Below the pieces are notes generated by a model. It searched no databases and was not told the origin of the DNA. It saw nothing but the letters and a program-made list of their open reading frames with translations. Of a stretch of 46,269 nucleotides of DNA, positions 8,241 to 14,453 are shown in pieces. The stretch is from contig DHBS01000025.1 in the NCBI GenBank assembly GCA_002398825.1, positions 1 through 46,269 of the forward strand, given 5' to 3'. The position numbers and the translations under genes are program-made. Origin of the DNA: Syntrophomonas sp. UBA4922 (GTDB lineage: Bacteria; Bacillota; Syntrophomonadia; Syntrophomonadales; Syntrophomonadaceae). The first letter of the stretch is position 1, and each line of letters begins with the position of its first letter.

Positions 8241-8900
8241 TTATCTGCCTTTTCTGAGGATTTCGAAACACTCGCAGTACATCCCTTTACGGGTCATAAC
8301 CCCGCGATAGCGGTTTAGTCCCTGAATAGCTTCATGGTAGTCACGGTTCTCAATCTGAGACTGGTGCATTGCCAGGGCTACTAATTTTCGCTGCATCTGT
8401 ACGGTTATATCTTCAACATAGGTGATGTTCTGCAATGGAGTCCACACCTCATAGCAGAATACATCTTTTACCAGCCAGGGTTTGCCGGTTAAATCATGGA
8501 AGAACGGACTCCGGGCCCTTTCGATGGCTTCTAAAACAATCTCGTTGGTGGCGATATGATCCTTATGACCGTCATTTTTATGCGGCACATAAATTATGTC
8601 CGGCTGCTTTTCCCGAATCAGGTTGACTACCGGAATCAAGGTATCTTTGTTATAGCCCAAATAGCCGTCTTCATTGTGCAGAAATATCACTTCATTGGTT
8701 CCCAAGAGGGCAGACGCCTGCCGGGCCTCGGTCTCCCTGACCCGGGCCAATTCGGTTTTGGAATAACGGATGTTACCGGCTTCTCCCGAAGTCAAGTAAG
8801 CCACCGCTACCATGTGGCCCACTTCGGAGTGTTTTAAAATGCTGCCGCCGCATCCTATAACGTCATCATCGGGATGCGGAGAGAAGACCAGTACATTCAT
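8241..8900 (-). CDS. PIG-L (LmbE) family deacetylase, BshB-like
   Basis: A 219-residue protein of the GlcNAc-PI / bacillithiol-type de-N-acetylase family. The zinc site signature HPDDD is at residues 9-13 (FSPHPDDDVIGCGG) and the second motif PHKNDGHKDH is near 106-115. These enzymes hydrolyse an N-acetyl group from GlcNAc-type sugars; in Bacillota a common role is the second step of bacillithiol synthesis, but close homologues act on other sugars, so no symbol is given. ATG 8900 follows GGGGAGG by seven bases. It stands alone on the minus strand, convergent with znuB and divergent from the lar genes. Confidence 0.85.
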   Translation of the reverse strand: MNVLVFSPHPDDDVIGCGGSILKHSEVGHMVAVAYLTSGEAGNIRYSKTELARVRETEARQASALLGTNEVIFLHNEDGYLGYNKDTLIPVVNLIREKQPDIIYVPHKNDGHKDHIATNEIVLEAIERARSPFFHDLTGKPWLVKDVFCYEVWTPLQNITYVEDITVQMQRKLVALAMHQSQIENRDYHEAIQGLNRYRGVMTRKGMYCECFEILRKGR

Positions 8901-9037
8901 AATATGCCTCCCCGATCGTTTGCAGGCGGCCCCGTCAATGAAACTTATTTGTGCTCAGAAACTCGACTTTGGGTAACAGGATTAGAGAAATATCGGGTAT
9001 TCCGCCGAAAGAGGCCGCAGAGAAGTGTTTTATTCCA

Positions 9038-9054
9038 ACAATATATTATATTGT
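9038..9054. promoter_or_regulatory. 17-base palindrome upstream of lar genes, possible operator
   Basis: ACAATATA-T-TATATTGT is a perfect inverted repeat with eight-base arms and a one-base centre. It lies in the 326-base divergent gap (8901-9226) between the PIG-L gene and the lar region, which otherwise shows no coding signal. A dimeric repressor or activator could bind here. The -10-like TATATTG overlaps its right arm. No known nickel-regulator motif is matched. Confidence 0.35.
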
Positions 9055-9226
9055 ATGGATGCATCCTGTCAGGCAGAACTGCTAAATTGTGGTTTTTCCC
9101 CAAAATGCGCCGCAGTATTATTCACGATTGCATCTGGCTTTTGCCTGACCTGTTATGTGATAATATGAAGGACAAACAGGTGAAAAAAGTAATATTTTCA
9201 ACAATACAGGTACAGGTTAGCGGGTT

Positions 9227-9373
9227 ATGGATTCGAAAGCAGCCCTGATCGAAAAGCTTGATCGCTTGCAAGACATTATCCGGCAGCATCGGCGCGTCTT
9301 GGCGGCGTTTTCAGGCGGGGTTGACAACACTCTGTCGCTGGCGGCGCGTCACTGCTGGACAATGATACCATAA
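9227..9373 (+). pseudogene. larE: Truncated larE (sulfur-transferase) remnant
   Basis: An open frame of 48 codons from ATG 9227 to TAA 9371. It reads like the N-terminus of LarE, the PP-loop protein that donates sulfur to the nickel-pincer cofactor: a leading amphipathic helix (LIEKLDRLQDII), then VLAAFSGGVDNTLSLAA, matching the family's VLVAFSGGVDSTLLL motif. After residue 40 the similarity stops abruptly, and the 57 bases before larB carry nothing like the missing 220 or so residues. It directly precedes larB and larC, the usual neighbours of larE. An internal deletion is the simplest reading. A functional larE may exist elsewhere in the genome. Confidence 0.75.
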
Positions 9374-9430
9374 ACAACATCTGAGAACGACCGATCTAAC
9401 CCTGCAAACAAGGCTGGAAGGGGAACTAGC

Positions 9431-10213
9431 ATGGATCATAACCATATTGCACAGGTGCTGGAGGAATACAGACAGGGCCGGATCGGATTGGATCACGCCC
9501 TGGATAAGCTGCGCCACCTGCCTTTTGAAGACCTGGGTTATGCCAAGATAGATCATCACCGGGTTCTGCGCCAGGGTCATCCTGAAATAATCTTTGCCGA
9601 AGGCAAATCGGCCTTGCAGCTGGAAGGCATAATCGATGCGCTGCGGCAGAAGGGCAGCAACATTTTGGCCACCCGCCTCAGCGCCGATAAATATCAGGCC
9701 CTGGCCGAACGATGGCCGGGAATGGAATATAACCCTCTGGCAAAGGTTCTGATCATTCGCCAAAACGAGGTCAAGCCAAGCCGGGGGGTAATCCTGGTGG
9801 CTACCGCAGGTACATCCGATATCGGGGTGGCCGAAGAGGCGGCTCTTACAGCCGAAATACTCGGTAATTCAGTAGATCGCCTGTATGATGTGGGTGTGGC
9901 CGGCATCCATCGGCTTCTGGCCCATCAGGCAAAGTTGGAACAGGCCAATGTTATAATTGCCGTGGCAGGAATGGAAGGCGCTTTGCCCAGCATAATCGCC
10001 GGTTTGACCGATAAACCGGTGCTGGCGGTCCCTACCAGTGTTGGCTATGGGGCCAGCTTTCAGGGATTGAGTGCGCTCTTATCCATGCTCAACAGCTGTT
10101 CCAGCGGGGTGGCGGTATTCAATATAGACAACGGCTTCGGGGCCGGCTACTTTGCCAGCCGCTTAAACCGGCAGATAGAAGCTTCCTCAGAACAAAAATC
10201 GAGGCGGGAATGA
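9431..10213 (+). CDS. larB: Nickel-pincer cofactor biosynthesis carboxylase
   Basis: A 260-residue LarB. This enzyme carboxylates nicotinic acid adenine dinucleotide and releases AMP, the first step of the nickel-pincer nucleotide pathway. The N-terminal part has the LarB pattern (GYAKIDHHRVLRQGHPEIIFAEGKS), and residues from about 115 form a PurE-like domain (GVILVATAGTSDIGVAEEAALTAE; IIAVAGMEGALPSIIAGL). ATG 9431 follows AAGGGGAA by seven bases. The stop overlaps the larC start as ATGA. The cofactor serves lactate racemase LarA and related isomerases; no larA is in the window. Confidence 0.92.
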   Translation: MDHNHIAQVLEEYRQGRIGLDHALDKLRHLPFEDLGYAKIDHHRVLRQGHPEIIFAEGKSALQLEGIIDALRQKGSNILATRLSADKYQALAERWPGMEYNPLAKVLIIRQNEVKPSRGVILVATAGTSDIGVAEEAALTAEILGNSVDRLYDVGVAGIHRLLAHQAKLEQANVIIAVAGMEGALPSIIAGLTDKPVLAVPTSVGYGASFQGLSALLSMLNSCSSGVAVFNIDNGFGAGYFASRLNRQIEASSEQKSRRE

Positions 10214-11559
10214 GTATGAGCAAAGTATTGTATTTTGACTGTTTTGCGGGGATATCGGGGGATATGACTCTGGGGGCTTTGTTGGATGCAGGGGCTGACC
10301 AGCAATACCTCCGCAGTGAACTGGCCAAGCTCAATATAGGCGGGTTCACCATTACTGCAAGCAAAAAAACCAGGCGGGGCATTGCCGGCACCGATGTTCA
10401 GGTAAAGCTGCCCGCCCGCTCCATGCATCCTGCCGACAAATCCTGCTGCAGCCAGGCGGATCATCACCATTGCCATGACAATGGCCACTCGCATATGCAC
10501 AGCCACCCTGAACCCGGCATGTTTGACGAGCCGCTTCAGGATCCGGATAAAACCCGGCACGACCATAAGCTGCACCGCAACTTAAATGACATTGAAACCT
10601 TGATCCGGGCAAGTTCACTAAACGACAAGGTTAAAGCCACCAGCCTCAAGATATTCAACCGGCTGGCCCGGGCTGAAGCACAGGTCCATCTGCGCAAGAT
10701 AACTGAAGTGCATTTTCACGAGGTCGGAGCGGTCGATTCTATTGTCGATATAGTAGGAACTGCCATATGTCTTGACTATTTGGGGATAGAAAAAATATGG
10801 TCATCGCCGCTGCATCTGGGCAGCGGCTTCCTGCAGTGCGCCCACGGCACCCTGCCGGTTGAAGCGCCTGCTACGATGGCTCTGTTAGAAGGCGTCCCGG
10901 TTTATTCCACCGGGATCAAACATGAACTGGTGACTCCGACCGGAGCGGCCATTATTACCTCCCTGGCAGAGGCTTTCCAGCCGATCCCGGAGCTGGTGAT
11001 CAAGCGGGTAGGGTACGGGGTAGGGGACGGAGAAATCGAGATTCCCAACCTGTTGCGGGTCATCCTGGCAGAGCAGGCACCTTCATCAGCCTTGCTGCTC
11101 TTGGAGAGCAATATAGATAATATGAACCCCGAGTTCTATTCACACCTTTTCCCGCTGCTCCTGGAGCAGGGTGCGGTGGACGTTTACCTGACTCCAATCA
11201 TTATGAAAAAAAACCGCCCCGGTATCATACTCAGCGTATTATGCCCGGCGCTCTCAGCCGATAAGCTGGAGGAGACCATTTTTGCGGAGACCACCACTCT
11301 GGGGGTCCGCAGGATGGCGGTAAACCGCCACTGCCTGCAGCGGGAAGTACGCCGGGTCAAAACCCGCTATGGAGAGGCTCAGGTTAAAGTGGCGATACGT
11401 GATGGCAGGATATTGAGGGCGTCTCCCGAATATGAAGATTGCAGCCGCATCGCCAAGGCAAAGCAGCTGCCTCTGCAGGAAGTCTACCGGGAGGTTAGCC
11501 GGGCAGCTGAACAGTCAATAATGGCTTTTACTCAGTTTACCCCGGAGGATCATGTCTAG
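10210..11559 (+). CDS. larC: Nickel-pincer cofactor nickel insertase
   Basis: A 449-residue LarC, the CTP-dependent cyclometallase that inserts nickel into the bis-thiolated pincer nucleotide. The opening YFDCFAGISGDMTLGALLDAG is the family signature. A histidine-rich stretch at about 80-120 (HHHCHDNGHSHMHSHPE) is a likely nickel-binding segment, followed by TEVHFHEVGAVDSIVDIVG. Unlike species that make LarC by ribosomal frameshifting from larC1/larC2, this is one uninterrupted frame. ATG 10210 overlaps larB; ATG 10216 is an alternative. Its 3' end overlaps the convergent small membrane gene by four bases. Confidence 0.92.
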   Translation: MSMSKVLYFDCFAGISGDMTLGALLDAGADQQYLRSELAKLNIGGFTITASKKTRRGIAGTDVQVKLPARSMHPADKSCCSQADHHHCHDNGHSHMHSHPEPGMFDEPLQDPDKTRHDHKLHRNLNDIETLIRASSLNDKVKATSLKIFNRLARAEAQVHLRKITEVHFHEVGAVDSIVDIVGTAICLDYLGIEKIWSSPLHLGSGFLQCAHGTLPVEAPATMALLEGVPVYSTGIKHELVTPTGAAIITSLAEAFQPIPELVIKRVGYGVGDGEIEIPNLLRVILAEQAPSSALLLLESNIDNMNPEFYSHLFPLLLEQGAVDVYLTPIIMKKNRPGIILSVLCPALSADKLEETIFAETTTLGVRRMAVNRHCLQREVRRVKTRYGEAQVKVAIRDGRILRASPEYEDCSRIAKAKQLPLQEVYREVSRAAEQSIMAFTQFTPEDHV

Positions 11560-11783
11560 CGCATTATGAAATATAGCACAACTGCGGTAAGGTATACGGC
11601 AACCACCGCAATATAAGTCCATTTGCGGATCTTTTCCAGCCGGGCTGTTTTCTTGATAGCCTTATCAATCCGGGCTTCATCCCGGCGCCTCTTCAGTTCC
11701 CGCTCCTCATCGCTTAACTCCCGCTGCCCCCTTTCCAGTTTTTCTTTTTCCCAGGCTTCTCTTTGTTCTGATGAGAGTGGCAT
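11556..11783 (-). CDS. Small single-pass membrane protein, unknown function
   Basis: A 75-residue protein: a highly charged helical N-terminus (SSEQREAWEKEKLERGQRE and further KRRRDEARIDKAIKK), likely coiled coil, then one transmembrane helix (YIAVVAVYLTAVVLYFIM) at the extreme C-terminus. This is a tail-anchored-like topology. The ATG at 11783 is preferred because GGGGGG lies eight bases upstream; a longer frame exists but lacks a ribosome site. Not recognised as any family. Confidence 0.6.
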   Translation of the reverse strand: MPLSSEQREAWEKEKLERGQRELSDEERELKRRRDEARIDKAIKKTARLEKIRKWTYIAVVAVYLTAVVLYFIMR

Positions 11784-12021
11784 GCTTTGTCCCCCCCATA
11801 TAATTGCTTGAACAGCATAGCTACAACGAGCATCTGCTCTGTTTCTTATTGTAACCAATCACTCCAGCCCGACTCAAGTCGGTTCCAGCATTGTCAGCAC
11901 TGCCTTAAAGATCCGAAAATACTACGGTTTTGTACAAATATCGTCCGAGAATCGAACAGGTACTCCCGAATATTATTTATATATAGGACTAATATATCGG
12001 TGTTTGTAGCAATTCCGCATT

Positions 12022-12038
12022 TTGGTATGAATATTGCT
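12022..12038 (+). promoter_or_regulatory. Candidate sigma-54 promoter of the chemosensory operon
   Basis: TTGGTATGAATATTGCT has the GG (12024-12025) and GC (12036-12037) dinucleotides exactly ten bases apart, and matches the TGGCACG-N4-TTGCW consensus except for T at two positions of the CAC. Initiation would be near 12049, leaving about 36 bases of leader before the TTG start of the HEAT gene. An inverted repeat CCGACT-CA-AGTCGG at 11869-11882 could be an activator site. The same bases also contain an extended -10-like TGCTATATT (12035-12043), a competing sigma-A reading. The rest of the gap 11784-12084 shows nothing else. Confidence 0.45.
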
Positions 12039-12084
12039 ATATTTTATAGGAAAAGCAGTGAAATATGTTCAGGAGGTGTGTCCT

Positions 12085-13152
12085 TTGGTCAGTATCGAGC
12101 ATTTAATAGATGATTTGCATAATGGGAATGAGAAAACACGAGCTTTTACCGCTGAGGATATCTGCTTTGATGAAATTCCCGGGGGTATAGAAGTGCTGAT
12201 AAACAGGTTGATGGTAGAGGAATCCCGCTATGTGCGGGGAGTAATCGTTAATTGCCTGAAAAGGACTAAGGACCGGGATGTCGTAACAAAGACCATTCCA
12301 TTATTGGCTAATCAAAGTGCGGTCATTCGCAATGCCGGTATCGAAATTCTGTCTGCTCAGGGAGAACTGGCCACCGAATTTATGAGAATGCTGTTAGACG
12401 ACCCGGACAAAGACATTCGCAAATTCGCCCTGGATATTCTATTTCAGCTCAAGAGCATCAATAGTGCAGGTTTAATTGCGGAGGCTCTAAATGATGCGGA
12501 TATCAATAATATCATTACTGCGGTTGAATATCTGGGCCAAATGGAAAATACCGGCTGTACCCACCGGGTCAATGAGCTCTTCAAACGGACTGACAACATA
12601 TTGCTGCGATGCACTTGTCTTGAAGCCCTGGCCCTAATCGGCGACGATGAATCCTTTCACTATATCAATAAAATGTATCCCCGTTATGAGAATATCGGCT
12701 TTTTGGAGCAGTATTCCTTCTTAAAATTTGTTGCTCGCAAAGGGACGGATATACATCTGCCCTTAATAACCTCCTTAATGAAGGACAAGGGGCAGGTAAT
12801 GCACAAGGAAATCATCAATGCCATCGAAGGTATATTACTGCGTAATCCCCGTGAAACTCTGCCTTTTGACTTATTAAAGGCTCTTTCAGACTACTTAAGG
12901 ACTGACATTCCCGCTATCAACAGGTACGAGCTATTGGTGCTCTTGGGGCAGTATCGGAACCCTGAAATATTTCAGCTATTAATTGAGTATCTGGGCTGCC
13001 AGCAATCCCTAATATGTATGGGAGCAGTTGAAGGCCTGGGTTTATACGGCAGGCCTGAGGCTTTGCCGGCCTTAATCGAGCTTAAAGAAAAGGTAGGTGA
13101 CCCAGACCTTTCAGAAACCATAGAAAAGACCATCGTCAAACTTAACCAGTAA
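12085..13152 (+). CDS. HEAT-repeat protein, first gene of the chemosensory operon
   Basis: A 355-residue all-helical protein with about eight HEAT-like helix pairs (for example IRNAGIEILSAQGELATEFMRMLLDDPDKDIRKFALDIL and LICMGAVEGLGLYGRPEALPALIEL near the C-terminus). Such solenoids act as protein-protein scaffolds; no catalytic motif and no signal peptide are present. The TTG at 12085 lies six bases after a perfect AGGAGGTG, so the upstream ATG 12034 is not used. The cheR start follows 17 bases after its stop. It probably tunes assembly or output of the chemosensory complex, but this is inferred from position only. Confidence 0.8.
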   Translation: MVSIEHLIDDLHNGNEKTRAFTAEDICFDEIPGGIEVLINRLMVEESRYVRGVIVNCLKRTKDRDVVTKTIPLLANQSAVIRNAGIEILSAQGELATEFMRMLLDDPDKDIRKFALDILFQLKSINSAGLIAEALNDADINNIITAVEYLGQMENTGCTHRVNELFKRTDNILLRCTCLEALALIGDDESFHYINKMYPRYENIGFLEQYSFLKFVARKGTDIHLPLITSLMKDKGQVMHKEIINAIEGILLRNPRETLPFDLLKALSDYLRTDIPAINRYELLVLLGQYRNPEIFQLLIEYLGCQQSLICMGAVEGLGLYGRPEALPALIELKEKVGDPDLSETIEKTIVKLNQ

Positions 13153-13168
13153 AAACGAGGTGATATAT

Positions 13169-13999
13169 TTGGAATTGCCTCTGGAATACTTCATCAAATT
13201 AAGAAACTTAATTTATGAACGTACCGGCATTAGCTATGAAGAAAATAAAATCTATTACATTAAGAAGCGTCTGCAACAGCGCATGCAAGCTGGGGAATTT
13301 ACCCGGATAGAAGATTATATCAAGCACTTGAGACTGTTCGACCCTAAAGGCATAGAATTTCAGGAATTGATGAACCTTTTGACGGTTAATGAAACTTATT
13401 TCTTTCGGGAGTTTTCCCAGCTGCAGGTTTTTGCCGAGGCCTGTCTGGAGGAAACCACCCATGCAAAATGGAAAGCCGACGCCAGAACGATTAAGATTTT
13501 CTGCGCCGGCTGCTCCACGGGGGAGGAGCCTTATACACTGGGTATCATTCTTAAGGAGATGCTCGACAATTTTCCGGCCTGGAATGTGCTGATCAAAGCG
13601 GTAGACATCGACAAAAACGTACTCAGAGTTGCCCAACGGGGAGTATACGACCAGCGATCGATAAAAGATGTACCCCCTTCATATCTCAAAAGCTATTTTT
13701 CCGTGACTGCGGCAGGACAATATGCGATCGATGACAGCATCAAGGATATGGTGATCTATGAACACTTGAACCTTATGGACCGGCGGGCACTGCGCTGTGA
13801 AGAGAATTATGATTTTGTCTTTTGCCGTAATGTGCTTATATATTTCGATGATGTCTCCCGCAAGCAGGTAGTAGACAAATTCTACGGCATATTGCGCCAG
13901 GGCGGCTTTATTTTCCTGGGGCACGCCGAGTCCTTAAGCCGCATCAGTACCGCCTTCAGAATACGCCGTCTCAATGAACACATCGTTTATCAGCGGTAG
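13169..13999 (+). CDS. cheR: Chemoreceptor glutamate methyltransferase
   Basis: A 276-residue CheR. The N-terminal helical domain (to about 75, ending LLTVNETYFFRE, the family's conserved NET motif) is followed by a Rossmann SAM-binding domain with FCAGCSTGEEPYTLG and FVFCRNVLIYFDD. It methylates glutamates on the receptor signalling helices, here presumably the double-tip receptor in the same operon, opposing CheB. TTG 13169 follows GAGGTGA by five bases; the GTG at 13160 lies inside that ribosome site. No C-terminal receptor-tethering or TPR extension. Confidence 0.93.
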   Translation: MELPLEYFIKLRNLIYERTGISYEENKIYYIKKRLQQRMQAGEFTRIEDYIKHLRLFDPKGIEFQELMNLLTVNETYFFREFSQLQVFAEACLEETTHAKWKADARTIKIFCAGCSTGEEPYTLGIILKEMLDNFPAWNVLIKAVDIDKNVLRVAQRGVYDQRSIKDVPPSYLKSYFSVTAAGQYAIDDSIKDMVIYEHLNLMDRRALRCEENYDFVFCRNVLIYFDDVSRKQVVDKFYGILRQGGFIFLGHAESLSRISTAFRIRRLNEHIVYQR

Positions 14000-14061
14000 A
14001 CACAATGAAGGGAACAATTGCTGGAAATCCATTATGAGTTTTTTGGTTAGGGGTGAAATGG

Positions 14062-14436
14062 ATGGGTGAGAAAGTTCTCATAGTCGATGACTCGGAAATG
14101 ATACGTAATTTTCACAGCTATATTCTAAAAAGTATTGGTTTGGAAATCGTAACCGCCCTGGATGGGGCTGACGCACTGGAGAAAATCTACAGCAGTGATG
14201 GAGAACTGCTGATTTGTCTCACCGATATAAATATGCCCAATATGGATGGTTATACCCTGATCGAACGCCTGCGGGAAGACCCCCGCTATGAAGATCTGCC
14301 CATTATCATTGTATCCACCGAAGATGAGATGCAGGATAAGCAGCGGGGCTTTGAAGCAGGCGCCAATCTTTATATCGTAAAGCCTACCGATCCGGATCAG
14401 CTGATAGAAAATATCCGGATGCTCCTGGGTAAATAG
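14062..14436 (+). CDS. CheY-type single-domain response regulator
   Basis: A 124-residue receiver domain alone. Acidic pocket D9-D10 (VLIVDDSE), phospho-acceptor D55 (TDINMPNMDG), T/S switch in IIVSTEDE and lysine in VKPTD are all present. ATG 14062 follows AGGGGTGA. It precedes cheA by 17 bases. It is presumably phosphorylated by the CheA next to it; whether it acts on flagella, pili or another output is not shown, as no motor gene is in the window. Confidence 0.88.
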   Translation: MGEKVLIVDDSEMIRNFHSYILKSIGLEIVTALDGADALEKIYSSDGELLICLTDINMPNMDGYTLIERLREDPRYEDLPIIIVSTEDEMQDKQRGFEAGANLYIVKPTDPDQLIENIRMLLGK

Positions 14437-14453
14437 AGAAGGGTGGTTTACAT

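Noticed and set aside
8027..8257. Open frame in the znuB / PIG-L gap
   Set aside because: Overlaps the PIG-L stop region, weak start, no recognisable protein; the opposite-strand frame is equally unconvincing.
8874..9248. A 124-codon frame crossing the PIG-L start and the lar upstream gap
   Set aside because: It is antisense to the PIG-L N-terminus, has odd composition, and includes the palindrome; no motif.
9227..9430. larE expressed in two pieces by frameshift
   Set aside because: The sequence after residue 48 up to larB is only 57 bases and shows no LarE similarity in any frame, so a frameshift cannot restore it.
11869..11882. CCGACT-CA-AGTCGG as a terminator of the region before the chemosensory operon
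   Set aside because: A two-base loop cannot form a stable RNA hairpin and no T run follows; a protein-binding site is the better reading.
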